From Petaurus breviceps papuanus (lineage: Eukaryota > Chordata > Mammalia > Diprotodontia > Petauridae): a DNA stretch of 64,000 nt. The stretch is from NCBI GenBank assembly GCA_028583685.1, contig JAMXIF010000003.1, forward strand, positions 52,712,525 to 52,776,524, written 5' to 3'. Below, piece after piece: positions 12,187 through 23,689 of this stretch. The number at the start of each line of letters is the position of its first letter. The stretch's first letter is position 1. The translations under genes were made by a program, and so were the position numbers. Below the pieces are notes generated by a model. It was not told the origin of the DNA. It saw nothing but the letters and a program-made list of their open reading frames with translations, and searched no databases.

Positions 12187-13195
12187 GTATTACAGTTTAA
12201 AGACATTAGGAATACTAAAAACAAGTGATTTCTAATCAGTGTTTTAACCCTGCTACTGAACATAAATTTATCATGAAATCGACCTAGTTTCTTTCTGGAT
12301 ACTTTGGTGTTTGGTGGGTTGTACTAGAATAAGTAAGAAGTATGTGGTGGAATCAGCATAAGAACCTCTTCCACATGGATGGGAAGGGCTAATTTTTTCT
12401 CTAAAAGACCAGGAGTTTGCCCAGTAGAATTGATTGACCTGAAGTCCTAGAGGACTAGGATTTGAGTCTTTGGCAAAGCTTCCTGGTCAGGTGAAGAATA
12501 TAAGGCTCAGCCCTTGAAGAGTCCTTTAGACTTTTACTGTTGTCCCATCTCAGGAGGAATCAGCAAACCTTTCAGACCAAGACTCATTTCCTTATGCAGG
12601 AGGGTGGGACTCATATCTACCTGAAAGAGTTGCATCCCTGCTGAATTTCCTTAAGAATTACTTGGTCTACCAGTATATCCCTTTCTTTTCACCCATCTGA
12701 CCTGAGGCCTGGCACTAAATAGAATACAAGGTTAAGCACAGTGTATGGAGCTTACATGGCTACCATCAAACTTTAGAGTCTTTGATAAGGTATTGGATAA
12801 AAGAAAGAATAGGAACAGGAAATTTGCTTCAGGCTGCATCAGCTGCTAATATTGATAGCTACTGAGCAAGACTGTAAACAACACCCACTCTTTATCTTTT
12901 GGGGCTTATTGGTATGCTGTTTTTAAAAAGGCTAAAATTAAGAGAATAAAGTGTATAAGAAAGCATTATGCACTTAGATAGAATGAAGAATATAATTTTA
13001 AAATATAGTATTTTAGATTATAGTAAAATCCCATTAAAATATGGCTTATTATTTGGAACTCAAAATTATAAAAAAAAACGTTAAAAATTGGTTTTGTATA
13101 TAATTGAGAGACAATAAAATATTATTTAAAAAATTTTAAGTATAACCTACTATTACACAGATTCATATATACTATGATTGAATCTTGTTTCATAA
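12187..13195. other. Unique AT-rich sequence
   Basis: No gene or repeat supported. The last 250 bases are especially A/T-rich. Confidence 0.5.
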
Positions 13196-13340
13196 ATCAT
13201 ATATGTATGTGTATATACATATATACACATTTATATACATATATACACATACACTATATATAATATATATACATATGTACACATATACAATATACGTAAA
13301 TATATATATATGTATATATACACACATATACATACAAAGA
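13196..13340. repeat. Compound TA/CA/TG low-complexity tract
   Basis: Alternating ATATATAC, ACACAT and TATATATA blocks over about 145 bases. The Tyr/Ile-rich minus-strand frame here is an artefact of the repeat. Confidence 0.93.
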
Positions 13341-13349
13341 GAGAGAGAA

Positions 13350-13515
13350 TGAAAGGACTTGGGCTGAAGTCCCACCCCTGCCTCTCTTACCTGTAGGACT
13401 CTGGGCAAGTCACTCATCCTTCCTCGGACTCAGTTTCCTGATCTGTAAAATGGGGAAGTTGAACTATATGGCCTCTGCTGTCTCTTCAAGTTTTTAATTA
13501 ATGATTCTGTGATAG
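13350..13515 (+). mobile_element. MIR-related SINE
   Basis: CTGTAGGACTCTGGGCAAGT, CTCGGACTCAGTTTCCTGAT, CTGTAAAATGGGGAAGTTGA and a tail with ACTATATGGCCTCTGCTGTC. The tail is the 'loses exponent, gains GACCTCT' form rather than the GGATTAAATGAG form of standard MIR. Confidence 0.8.
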
Positions 13516-13675
13516 CATCCATTTTTTTTTCTTCAAAGATTCATGGTTGATCTTATCCCCAAAAGAATTTCTACTAAATTTCTAATTTTGTTTTCAATAG
13601 ATCTAATTGAATTATTTCTTTGACTTCTGTGCCAGAAGTAAAGCAAAACACATTTTCAAGGATGTATATTATTTG

Positions 13676-13829
13676 TCTTTTTGGAGGGAGAAAGGCAGGG
13701 AAATTGGGGTTAAGTGGCTTGCCCAAGGCCACGTGGCTAGTAAGTGTTAAGTATATGAAGTCAAATTTGAACTCAAGTCCTCCTGACTCAAGGGCTGGTG
13801 CTCTATTCACTGCACCACCTAGCTGCTCC
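13676..13829 (-). mobile_element. WSINE1-like marsupial SINE, complete
   Basis: GGAAATTGGGGTTAAGTGGC to CACCACCTAGCTGCTCC gives the whole element in reverse. Flanks ATGTATATTATTTG (13662-13675) and ATGCATATAATTTG (13830-13843) are the diverged target-site duplication. Confidence 0.88.
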
Positions 13830-13844
13830 ATGCATATAATTTGA

Positions 13845-14455
13845 AAAGATGTGTCTGGTAGTGAGAGAAGCCATAGACAACTCTGTTGCTATAACCATGT
13901 CTCTAAGATGAAGAAAAAGAAAGGCTTCTGTGAGTCAGGTAAATCCCCTGGAGAGGATTGATGCAAAGATTTGGATAAGAACTGCAGAGGAAGAGGAGGT
14001 CTAAGGACTGTGTGGTCTGCACTGACACAGAGTAAACCCACACTGATGATGAGATCAAGGGTAGAGTGAACAAGACATTCATAAGTCAGATACTCATTAA
14101 GTATTTAAAGATATCACATATCATAGCAGCTCAGAATTTTCTACTCCTAAAGTTGAACTTAATTTTCTACTTTTCACCTCCACAGCGAGAGAATCCTTAT
14201 TAATCCCCCAAACCATATGAGTAGCTTGTACAAAGAATAAAGCTGCATTTTTATAAGGAATGCTGAAACTGGGGTTCCATTCTTTATTTGGATTACATTC
14301 TGACTACATATTGTAGGCTCCACAAACCATATGAGGACTTTGTGATTTAGGAACAGGGCCACAATCAACGCTTTCCTCCATTTTCTATCTTTAAATCTAG
14401 AAATTAAAGAAAAGTTATTTCTAGCTTTACACCAAAAGCAGTTCTCCAAGAATCA
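13845..14455. other. Unique sequence, nothing recognised
   Basis: The 91-codon minus-strand frame at 14174-14449 has no domain or start support and I do not call it. Confidence 0.5.
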
Positions 14456-14860
14456 ATCATTCAACATCCATTTATTAAATGTCTGTTATATCGGCTGTGC
14501 TGAGTACTAGGGTTTGAAAAAATGTGAAGCAGTCTATGCCCTTAAGAAGATGACATTCTAATGGGAGAGAAAATGTGTTTTAATAAGTGTAGATGAAATA
14601 AATAAGGTAAATGGGGTGGGGGAGGACTAGTAGCTAGGGGATCAGGATCATGGGGCCCATCCATGTTTGAATGGTGCTTAAATGGGGTTTTGAAGGAAAC
14701 ATAAGGAGGTAGAGCATTTCAGTGTGAGTGAACATAAGTAGACCAATTGACTAGATCACAGAGGGCAGGAAAGGGAGTACTGTAGAGTAAGGTTAGAAAG
14801 GTAGGTTGGGAGCCAGTTGTGAAGGACTTTTAAAAAGACAAAGTACATTAAATAAAGGAC
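14456..14860 (-). mobile_element. L2 LINE 3' fragment, antisense
   Basis: Starts with CATCCATTTATTAAATGTCT, the reversed L2 3' end. CCCTTAAGAAGATGACATTC, GAGCATTTCAGTGTGAGTGA and GTTGGGAGCCAGTTGTGAAG then follow in the order of antisense L2. Confidence 0.8.
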
Positions 14861-14929
14861 ATTATTGTTATTTTGCTGCAGTATTTGTACCCAAAGTGTT
14901 TTTGTACTTGGGCATGAACATGTTGGCAA

Positions 14930-15110
14930 AAAAATCTGAGTTGATGTCAGAGGCCCTGAGATTCAATCCTAACTCTGCTACTTATGACTTTGTATGACCT
15001 TGATCAAGTCCCTTTCCCTTATCCAAGCCTTAGTTTCTTTCTCTATAAAATACAAGGGTTGTGCCAGATGATCTCTAAGGTTTCTCTCAGCTCCATTTCT
15101 TGTGAACCTA
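14930..15110 (+). mobile_element. MIR-related SINE
   Basis: AACTCTGCTACTTATGACTT, GACCTTGATCAAGTCCC, GCCTTAGTTTCTTTCTC and a tail reading CCAGATGATCTCTAAGG. Same tail type as the copy at 13350. Confidence 0.75.
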
Positions 15111-15544
15111 AATAGATTATAAGATTGACACCATGGGGTTAAAAAAAATGCCTTTAAAATAGCTAACTACAAACATAATGAATGATAGTCTTGATCCTGA
15201 TGGAAATATGCTTTGCACAGCCCACCTTCCTTCATTGTGACCTTTCTTGCAGTTCCTATTGCTTTTATCCCAGGGTTTGTCTTGGGTGACTGAAGTACAA
15301 ACATTCCCAAATATATCACAGAGGCCCTACTTGTCCCATGCTTAGTGAGCCCTAACTTGGTATCAGTATCAGTAATTACCATGCCATTACTCATTTGGAG
15401 TGTGTTCAGAAGAGAGTCTTACCTCTTTAGAATATGAGATTTGTATGGTGACTTGTCCAACAAAAATAGGGATCTGGTGACTTTTCTTTCCAATGCTTTA
15501 ATTCTGAGACATTGCCAACTTTTTAAAGTTTAGTGGATGGAATC
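15111..15544. other. Unique sequence, nothing recognised
   Basis: No gene or repeat supported. Confidence 0.5.
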
Positions 15545-15790
15545 GATACATAACAATGCAAAGTAAGAGTTTGCATTTCTATGGCATTTTACAGTTATAA
15601 AGTACTGTACATACATTATCTCCTTTTGTTCTTATGATAATCTGTCAAGGGAAGTAGCATAAGCCTTATTATTCCAAATTTACAGGTGAAGAAACTGAGG
15701 CTCAGAAAGGTCAATCTACTTTCTCATGGTTAAATTGTTAAATGTTCAAGAAAATATCACCTGGATCTTTTGACTCTGGGTCTAGTTTTT
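15545..15790 (-). mobile_element. Ther-1/MIR CORE-SINE, antisense, near full length
   Basis: GGCATTTTACAGTTATAAAG, CATTATCTCCTTTTGTTCTT, AATTTACAGGTGAAGAAACT and GAGGCTCAGAAAGGTCAA follow the reversed 3' tail and core. Confidence 0.8.
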
Positions 15791-16111
15791 TTTCCCCCAC
15801 ACTTTTTTCTCAAATTTGTCTTTAGTACTTTGTATTTCTGCAATAGTGACTAGTATTTTTGATCATAAGCTGAGGACTGAGGCATATTAATTGCTCTTTA
15901 AATTTAGCTTTATGTTCATTAAAAAAAACCTAAGGTAAGTCATGAGCAGAGAGAGGCCTCAGGGACATTAGGACCCTGGGTCCCAAGAGCAGAGATGGAA
16001 GTTCTGAATTGTCTGTGTGGACATAGGAGTGGAAGACAGCAAGCAGAGCATGCTTTGTTCATCTACTCATAATGCCGACCATGGCCTCACCACACACTCT
16101 TACTTTCCGTC
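15791..16111. other. Unique sequence, nothing recognised
   Basis: Slightly richer in G+C than its surroundings, without a credible frame or repeat match. Confidence 0.45.
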
Positions 16112-16334
16112 ATTGTTGTTCACTTGTTTCAGTTGTGTCTGACTCTTTGTGAGCCCATTTGGGTTTTTATTGGCAAAGATGCTGGAGTGGTTTGCTATTT
16201 CCTTCTCCAGCACATTTTACAACACAACAGGGGCAAATGATTTGCCCAGGGTCACACAGCTATTGTCTGAGGTCAAATTTGAGTCCTGTCTCCAGGCCCA
16301 GTGCTCTGTTCACTGTGCCAGCTAACTGCCCTTC
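16112..16334 (-). mobile_element. Mar-1-type SINE, nearly complete
   Basis: The Bov-B-like tail in reverse (TTTCAGTTGTGTCTGACTCT), GGCAAAGATGCTGGAGTGGT, the core GATTTGCCCAGGGTCACACA and the head GTGCCAGCTAACTGCCC are all present. A short GTCATT flank at both ends may be the remaining target duplication. The minus strand gives the sense sequence. Confidence 0.85.
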
Positions 16335-16469
16335 TGTCATTAGCTGCTAATATATTTCTTCCTGAAACTTTGAAAAGGTTATATTGAATAATCATGAGAT
16401 TATTAATTCCCAATTACATATATTAAAGTTGTACCAATTTGGGTTTAGATAAACATATGTCAGCTAATC

Positions 16470-16615
16470 ATTGCAGTGGATACAATGCTGGACCTGGAGT
16501 CGGGAAGACCTGAGTTCAAATATTGCAAGAAAAAAAGTCCTACCAGCTGTGTGACCCTGGGCAAGTCACTTACCCTCTCTGTGCCTCAGTTTCTTAATCT
16601 ATGAATTGGATAACT
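16470..16615 (+). mobile_element. Mar-1-type SINE, 3'-truncated
   Basis: GGACCTGGAGTCGGGAAGAC, CTGTGTGACCCTGGGCAAGT and GTGCCTCAGTTTCTTAATCT, then the sequence passes straight into L2. The tail is absent. Confidence 0.8.
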
Positions 16616-16617
16616 CA

Positions 16618-17076
16618 TCTTTACCCTTCCTCCCAATCATTCTACAAAATTTCCTATTATCACTGAGGGCATCATCATCCTCCTGATCACCTACTCAAAA
16701 CCTAGTTGTCATCTTTGACTCCTCACTGTCTCTCACTCTTTTATCCAATCTGTTGCCCAGGCCTGTCGCTATCACCTTTGCAACACCTCTCAGATCCCCC
16801 CTTCTCCTTATCTCCTCTGATACTGCCTGCTCCCTGGAGCAGGCACTCATTTTTGCATGCCTGGGTTATTGCAATATTGCTCCCTGACCTAAGTCTCTCC
16901 CCACTTCTAGTCCATCTACCCTTCATCTGCCAAATGATTTTCCTAAAGTGCATGTTTGATCCCATCACCTCCCTCCTCAATAAACTCCAGTGGCTCCTTG
17001 TCACCTCCAGAATCAAATATAAAATGCTTTGTTTGGCATACAAAACCCTTCATAACCCAGTCCTACAACACACACA

Positions 17077-17111
<35 letters not shown>

Positions 17112-17550
17112 CTCCAGTTTTCTTGAACCTTTTGCCCTCTGCATACACTCTTTAGTCCAATGACCCTGGCATGCTTTGCTGTTCAAGCTAGATTCTCCAT
17201 CTCAGCTTTGGTCCATTTCACTGAATCTTCCCCATGCCTAGAATGATTGCCTTCCTCATTTCTATTCCCTGGCTTCCATGGCATCTGTCAAGTCCCAGCT
17301 AAAATCCAACCTTCTATAGGAAGCCTTTCCCAACCTCTCTTAATTCTAGTGCTTTCTCTCTCTTAATTATTTCCTATTTATCCTGTATGTATCGTGTTTG
17401 TACATATTTGTTTGTTTGTTGTCTCTTGCATTAGATTGGGAGCTCCTTGAGGGCAAGGCACTGTCTTCTGCCTCTTTTTTGTATCCCTAGCACTTAGCAG
17501 AGTTCCTGACACATAGTAGGCTCTGATACATACTGATTGATTTGGCTAGG
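16618..17550 (+). mobile_element. L2 LINE, end of ORF2 and 3'UTR, sense
   Basis: Covers the C-terminal end of the L2 reverse transcriptase ORF (CCTAGTTGTCATCTTTGACT, CTCCAGTGGCTCCTTGTCAC, TGCTTTGTTTGGCATACA) and most of the 3' region. It ends with TGGGAGCTCCTTGAGGGCAA, TGTATCCCTAGCACTTAGCA and CACATAGTAGGCTCTGATAC. The longest frame (149 codons) is a decayed piece of that ORF and runs into a CA repeat that interrupts the element. Among the better-preserved L2 copies in the window; not functional. Confidence 0.93.
17067..17110. repeat. (CA)n microsatellite inside L2
   Basis: About 20 CA units with two CCC interruptions, expanded within the L2 copy. Confidence 0.96.
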
Positions 17551-17559
17551 CTAAGCATT

Positions 17560-17640
17560 GAATCTCTTCAGGTCTCAATGTCTTCATCTCTAAAATCTAA
17601 GGATTGGACTCAGTTCTAAATCTATGATCTTATGATCTAA
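17560..17640 (+). mobile_element. MIR-related SINE tail fragment
   Basis: CAATGTCTTCATCTCTAAAA followed by AAGGATTGGACTCAGTTCTA and TCTATGATCTTATGATC, like the 3' part of the MIR-related copies in this window. Confidence 0.55.
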
Positions 17641-18595
17641 AGTCCCATTAAGATGACTAGAGGAAAGAAATTGAAATGCCTGGAACAATAAGCTGAAGAA
17701 AGTAAGAAAGAGAGGTTAAGAATAGATTTAGGACAATTTAAAGGAAGCTAGGAGAGGAGCAACTTTTGACATTCAACCTAATTTAGTAGGTAATTTTTAT
17801 GATGTTCCAAAGGTAAAAACCAGAGAGGATTAGCAAACTCTTGAGGGGAAAAATCTTTCCAGTCTGAATTAGAGACATATTTGTTAAAATCAGGCAAAAA
17901 TGATTTTTCTTAGCCAATGAAGGCTTAGAAGGACTTGGTCTAATAATGATGATGAATGTAGCTAGGAAAAAGAAGCCAGATTTCTGCATTAAACTGCAAG
18001 AACCTGGACTATGTGACTACACTGAGGACCCAAAAATTGTCTATGTAGTTTGCACCCTGAGACTCCTCAAAGAGCTAAAGTCATGCACAGTGAAAGGTAG
18101 GCCAATTTGGATGACTCATTGCAGAGCACTGTCACTCTGAATAGTTGCTATTTTTCCAAATAAAACTATTTGACAGGCAAAATACCTGAATCAGTGCAAA
18201 TAATGGGCCATCCTCAGCATGTGGTTCCTGAATGCAGTGAATAGTACAGGAGAGGAGTGAGGGGCTAGGCTCTGAACCCAAAGTCACAGGCTACTAAAAA
18301 GGAGAAGCTCACACCTTCCATTTTTTGGGTAGTGATAGTGGATGAAGACCAGCAGAGACTGTAGAAGTATATTCTGTTTGAGTGTGTCCCTGAAATTTGC
18401 ATCATGAAATGGCACTGAATGATCTCTCTTTATACATATTATTTTTCATTTTGAGCATTGAACCTTTCTAGTGTGTGTGGGGGGGGGATGGGTAACTGTA
18501 GGAAAGGGGGTTTTCCCTAGGAGACATGCCTATGGTCTTTTTGTGGCAAACACACTCTGGAAAAGCAGAAAGGAGTGTACCCGTAGGAAAGTCTC
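17641..18595. other. Unique sequence, nothing recognised
   Basis: Contains a short G run near 18480. The small frames here show no protein features. Confidence 0.5.
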
Positions 18596-18599
18596 ATCA

Positions 18600-18815
18600 G
18601 TCAGTCAACAAGCCTGTATTAATAAGTGGCTACTAAATGAGCTGGAGAAGGAAATGGCAAACCGCTCCTGCATCTTTGCCAAGAAAACCCAAATGGGGTC
18701 ACAAGGACTTGGAAGTGACTGAAAAATGAGTGAACAATATGTGCCAAGTACTGTGCTAAACTCTGGGTGTACAAAGAAAGGAATAAAAACAGTCTCTGCA
18801 ATTAAAGCACTTACT
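18600..18815 (-). mobile_element. L2 LINE 3' end, antisense, split by a SINE
   Basis: CAGTCAACAAGCCTGTATTA and TAAGTGGCTAC lie left of the SINE. ATGTGCCAAGTACTGTGCTA, ACTCTGGGTGTACAAAGAAA follow it. Together they are the reversed L2 3' terminus. Confidence 0.8.
18634..18738 (+). mobile_element. Mar-1-type SINE, 5'-truncated
   Basis: Begins in the core at AATGAGCTGGAGAAGGAAAT and runs through AAGAAAACCCAAATGGGGTC to the end GAGTGAACAAT. The whole 5' half is missing, as with incomplete reverse transcription. It is inserted in the L2 3' end. Confidence 0.85.
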
Positions 18816-19071
18816 GAGGTCAAGGGGGTTTGTTTTGTCTCTGTTTCTCTTGCATTGAACCCACATTGACATCAAGTTCTTGTCTATAGAAAATGATGGA
18901 AACCCAGAAGTAGAGATGGTAGAGTGGGGGCAGGATGCATAGGATAGAATCATCAGTTTCCAAAAGTGGGAAAATTGACAAGTCACAAGGAATGGGTCAT
19001 TCATTTCCAAAGAAAAAAGATATGAATAGAAGAGCTGATACAGAGGGATAGAAAAGCACACACTTAGAGAG

Positions 19072-19245
19072 GATGTATGGTTCAATAGATAGAATGGTGG
19101 TTTTGGAGTCAGAGAATCTGGTTTTAGATCCACTGTTTACTACCTGGATGACCTCAGGCAAGTCTTTAACCTTTTCCTGAAATTGCAGGGTTGGGCAAAA
19201 TGACTTCTAAGTGTACTTCCAGCTCCAGTGTCATTTTCTTATCTT
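19072..19245 (+). mobile_element. MIR-related SINE
   Basis: GGTTCAATAGATAGAATGGT, TTTTGGAGTCAGAGAATCTG, GGATGACCTCAGGCAAGTCT and tail CTTCCAGCTCCAGTG. Confidence 0.75.
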
Positions 19246-19689
19246 AGTGTCCATTGATTCCTCTCCTAACTGGCTCTTCCATTATTAACTATGGATATGA
19301 GATAGAGAAATGAAAGCACTTCTTATTAAGATCTCTAAGTAGGAAATATCTCACACCCACGTTTAATTTTGTTGTTAACACAGGAAGAAATGGAGTGGTT
19401 AATGTACTGCCTATGGTGATGGAAGTCTCGGGAAATGGGGTCAGTGTCTCCACTGCCCCTAAAACCATGAAGTTTAAGTGACTTCTGTTACCATGGAATT
19501 AATTAACGTCAAGTCCTACATCATGAATAGACCTATAGGCTCATGTAAACAAAGCATAGACTTAGTCCAAACTTTCCTAATGTTTTTAGTAACATTAGGC
19601 AAATTCCCTATCCTATATGGAGCTGATATTCTCTAACAATGCTTCAATGGATCTATGATCTCACTGATGTGGGTGTTCTAGGTGATATG
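19246..19689. other. Unique sequence, nothing recognised
   Basis: No gene or repeat supported. Confidence 0.5.
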
Positions 19690-19845
19690 GGGCAACAAGA
19701 TGGCACAGTTGATAGAGAACTGGACTTGCTGTCAGAAAGACCTCAAATCCTGCCTCAGGTATGTATTAGCTATATGACCCTGGCCAAGTCTCTGAGCCTC
19801 AGTTCCCTCATCTGTAAAATGGGAATAAATGGAAAAGGTGGAAGA
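19690..19845 (+). mobile_element. Marsupial CORE-SINE (Mar-1/Ther head), 3'-truncated
   Basis: GGGGCAACAAGATGGCACAG, GATAGAGAACTGGACTTGCT, GACCCTGGCCAAGTCTCTGA and CCCTCATCTGTAAAATGGGA. The 3' tail is not recognisable. Confidence 0.75.
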
Positions 19846-20015
19846 GAGTTGGGTCTTAGACTTGCCCACAAATCAATCATTCCTGGAGAGTGTGAGAGTT
19901 GACAACACCATTATTAAAAGGATCTTTTTTCCCACTAGATACGTTAACTAGCTGTTTGTGAATATTTAGACATCTTGAATTTATTAAGATGCACCCAACA
20001 TATGAAAACCTTGGG

Positions 20016-20016
<1 letters not shown>

Positions 20017-20062
<46 letters not shown>
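20017..20062. repeat. (CA)n(TA)n microsatellite
   Basis: About 17 CA units followed by five TA units. Confidence 0.96.
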
Positions 20063-20063
<1 letters not shown>

Positions 20064-20372
20064 CATAAGTTTACAGGGTAGCAAAGTAATAAAAGCCAAG
20101 AGCAAACTAAAATGATGTGCTCTGTATTTTACTTAATTATTTTATATTGAGTTTATTGAGTTTTAGTTTATTCCCTGTTACTTTGTGGATTCCCCCCTAA
20201 TATTCATAAAAACTTTTCCTCAGTAACTGGCCTAGAGTGACCTCCAATAAACCAATAAAGAATGAAAACGTTTCTGCAAGACTTTGTAGTTATTTAAACT
20301 TACCCATATTTTGGTTTTTTAAAAAAACAAATATGTTGATTTTTTTTTAAATTGCAACAGTTTTGTGCTGCT
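20063..20372. other. Unique AT-rich sequence
   Basis: Nothing recognised apart from short A and T runs near 20321 and 20341. Confidence 0.5.
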
Positions 20373-20373
20373 T

Positions 20374-20422
<49 letters not shown>

Positions 20423-20480
20423 ATACATATACACATACATATACATCCGGTTTAACATATGCATACACACATATACATAC
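20373..20480. repeat. (TA)n(GT)n compound microsatellite
   Basis: Twelve TA units, thirteen GT units, then a decayed ACATATAC stretch to about 20480. Frames on both strands are repeat artefacts. Confidence 0.95.
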
Positions 20481-21415
20481 AATCAATGGGATATTAAAAA
20501 TCTGGATAGGACTTCATTCATCTCATAAAAATTGCAAGCCTAAGAAAGGCACAGTCCTCAGTCATTCAGCCAGTCTTTTTTACACAGCCTAATATGGATA
20601 TAAAATGTATCTGGCATTAATGATTCTCAGTATTACTAGAGCCTGCCAGAATGTTTAGACCTTTGTACAATGAAGTTTTTATTACAGCAAATATAAAAAG
20701 TCTTCTAAACAGAACATTACAGTCCTTCTAATGTCTCTTGCACTTAAGAATCTTTTACACAATCGTTTTGAGGAGTCAACAAATTATCTTTCTTCTCAAT
20801 TGTAAATGTATCCTTCAAAATTGTTCCTGCCCTCTGTGGGTCCTAATTACACATTTGAAGAGTTATGAACTGGATATTTTAATTATGAGCATTTTCATAA
20901 AGAAAAAAAATTCATTCCATTTCAAAATTTCTAAACCATTTACACACTTATCTAAAATTTCTCTACAGAATATAATAATATAGGAGGTACTATCTTAGAA
21001 ATAGGTATTTACCATTCTATAAATCCAAAACCTGGCCCTTGGGAAACATTCAGAGATTCTACAATGTGCAGTGGATTATTTGGCCTTGTTAAGCGTGCAG
21101 TTTTTAGATGTATAATATGCTTAGCCTGGATTTTAGGAGTTCTGAATATTAAGTGCTGCTATATTGAGTTCTGGGTACTTCCTGGTTTTTGTAATGCTTA
21201 TTTGCTACCAGCAAGACTTGCTTTTGATTCTCTGAGACAGCTTTCTGCTCCAGGATTGTAGAGGCTATGAACGCTAGGAGTGACTCATCATTAACCTTCT
21301 CTGCTCATATAGGGATTTGACTCAAAGACTAATATTGATTAAGAATGAAGGTGAAAGCTAGGGAAGGAAAAGAGCCCTTTAGTACATATGTTAAAAAAAA
21401 TGATATGAATGAATA
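20481..21415. other. Unique sequence, nothing recognised
   Basis: Several 60-80 codon frames cross this AT-rich stretch. None has a domain, a conserved motif or compositional support. Confidence 0.5.
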
Positions 21416-21870
21416 TACAGGAGGCCCTATTTGCAGGGAACACATTCTAGGGATTCTCATAACTGATATCTGTGATTAGTGGAGAAAAACCCTGCACTAA
21501 AGATCATTAACAAGACTAAAGGCTATGAAATGTCTTCATTGGTGGGGCACACAGCATATATTGCAAATACAAATTGTGAGAACATAAACACAGGGACTTC
21601 CTGGTCTGAGACCTTAAGACTTACTGGCATATTCATGTTATAAATGTTGTAGCAATTAGAAAAACCCTCAGGTTTCCTTCATAAATCTCTTCAACAGACT
21701 ACAGGAAGAGACAAGGTCACCTTTCCCCCATCCCACCCTCCTTAGCTACTCTGCTCTTTGAGACTGGCACGGCAGAGTTCTCACTCAGTTATTGGACTCA
21801 GAATATTAAAAGTGCTTTCCTGATATTCCTTTTTTTTTTAAAAAATAGCACTATCATTTCTTAAGTATTC

Positions 21871-21872
<2 letters not shown>

Positions 21873-21918
<46 letters not shown>
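21873..21918. repeat. (CA)n microsatellite
   Basis: About 23 uninterrupted AC/CA units. Confidence 0.97.
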
Positions 21919-21920
<2 letters not shown>

Positions 21921-22554
21921 CCCACAACAGTCATTGTAATAAATAAATAAATACAGTCAAGCAAAATGAACCAATAATCTGGCAATGGCTGAAAATGCAT
22001 AACTCATTTCATATCTGTACACTACCACCTCTCTGCCAGAGGCAGGAAACACATTTCACAGTTACTGTATTATTTTTAAGGTAAAATGCCTTAGGCGTTA
22101 AAATTTACAAGGAAGACTGGCTCTTACTCTCCTTGACCCAACTGTCAGTTTTACTTTTCCAACTCTAGGGCAACATCAGTTGTTGGTAGAAATTAATGCC
22201 TTTACATGTCTCTATAGATCTGTAGGCCCAAGGATAATGAGATAGGGATAAGAAACTTGAACTCCAGTTCTCTGCCTAAAAGTGTATATAACTTGTTGGG
22301 TCTATACTTTATCTTGATAGGCAGCTTTAATAGCAAAAGCACATTTATTTGTAGTTGCTGATTGTCATGTCTTAGCATACCTCATAACCCACTGCCCATC
22401 TAGGTTTCATGGCCTAAGAACTGTCAACTACATTACTGTCCAACCATGATGATAGTATTTTTTCTAGATAGGAAGAGGATATTGGGGAAGCATATCACCT
22501 CAATTTGTAACCGTTTCCTTATTTGTCATCATGCCTTATTTGTATCATTGCTGG

Positions 22555-22792
22555 AGAGAGAGCATGGGTTAATGGATAGAGGACGGCCTCTGAATCAGGA
22601 AAACCTAGGTTTAAGGATCACTTCTAACATAAATCCTGCCACTGCCACACACTTGTTTGGTAATTGTGGTCTGGGCATTTAGCCTATCAGTGCCCCTAGG
22701 CAACTTTCTGAGTTATAGAGAGTTGCCAACTTGTTTGACAAAGGGAGTTTACTTACCAGAAGTTCCCCATATCATCAAGGAAATTATAGACA
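22555..22792 (+). mobile_element. Ther-2-like CORE-SINE, near full length
   Basis: Head GGGTTAATGGATAGAGGACG and CTGAATCAGGAAAACCTAGG, a diverged core, then the distinctive tail CCCCTAGGCAACTTTCTGAG, GAGAGTTGCCAACTTG, GGGAGTTTACTTACC. The same tail appears at 61500 (+) and reversed at 23690. The subfamily name is from memory. Confidence 0.75.
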
Positions 22793-22796
22793 CCTT

Positions 22797-22836
22797 TATA
22801 TATATATACCCCTCCCCCCCCCAAAAAAAAAAAAAC
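22797..22836. repeat. TA, C and A simple runs
   Basis: TATATATATA, then CCCCTCCCCCCCCC, then a run of 13 A: consecutive low-complexity tracts following the SINE tail. Confidence 0.85.
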
Positions 22837-23290
22837 CCTGTACCATTGGAGCCATAATTAGGATAAAGTGATTGGAGCTTTTCATCAGGGCATGGAAAGA
22901 TAGAGAAGTATTGATGGTACTTCTAATTCTTCAGTAGAGTTATCCTTTCCACAGTTACCTCTTAGGTGCGTGGAACTCCCTCAATCTGGAAAATACACAT
23001 AAAATTTTTTGGCCCTCCAGAGAAGGTCTGAATTTTTTTTCTTTTTCTTTTTCTTTTATGAGGTGATTACAGTACCTTATTGTAAAATTTGGGCTGATAT
23101 CACACAATAATATATGTATATTTTATGCATTTCTCAGTTTCTAAATTTTTTCTGTGTCACCTGCTGGCTTTTGTGTGTTGTCTACAGCTACCACAAAACT
23201 CCCCCCAGACTCCCATTTAATTTCTTATGCCGACCTGTGATATATCAAAACTGTGATGGGGAAAGTCGAAGTGTGGAAGGAATAACTGTA

Positions 23291-23685
23291 TAGAAACAAT
23301 TGGATCTGTCACCTAGTTAACAAGAATAATTAGTTTTAAAAAAGCCACTAGATGGTGACTTCTTCCAGTTGGTAGCCACACTTCAGGTAACATCATAGTC
23401 TTCCCCACCCAAAACTCCATCTTGCTTTCAACATTCTTCCCCAATATGAATTGAAAGTACATTTCATGCTTTGAATAGAAAACTTGTTAGCTGCAATTCT
23501 GACAGCTACACTCTTGGAGCTGATTGTGGGGATTCATTTAGAGAGATGCCAAAGAGAAATAGCAGTTTTTCAGATTGGAAACTTTCAGATAAAGTGTGAG
23601 GAATAAGAAGGAAGCATGAATATCTTTTCCCCCTCCTATTTAACAAATAAAGTCTACCTTATGTCTAGATTATTTGAGTGCGGAG
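23291..23685. other. Unique sequence, nothing recognised
   Basis: No gene or repeat supported. Confidence 0.5.
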
Positions 23686-23689
23686 TGGG

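Larger units (their letters stand above)
21418..23288. mobile_element. Probable Tigger/pogo-like DNA transposon remnant
   Basis: The left end reads TA-CAGGAGGCCCTATTTGCAG, continuing with decayed forms of 'CGCGATA' blocks (AACTGATATCTGTGATTAG). The right end reads GTGATGGGGAAAGTCGAAGT, then AACTG-TA. Both ends are CAG/CTG next to TA (21416-21417 and 23289-23290), the pogo/Tigger target pattern. The segments near each end look like decayed CpG-rich terminal regions. No transposase frame survives. The interior carries a (CA)n tract and a later SINE, so the original element was shorter than 1.87 kb. The pairing of the two ends is inference: only about the outer few bases match directly. Confidence 0.42.

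Noticed and set aside
16706-17155. 149-codon plus-strand frame as a host gene
   Set aside because: Lies entirely in the L2 ORF2 end and runs into a CA repeat.
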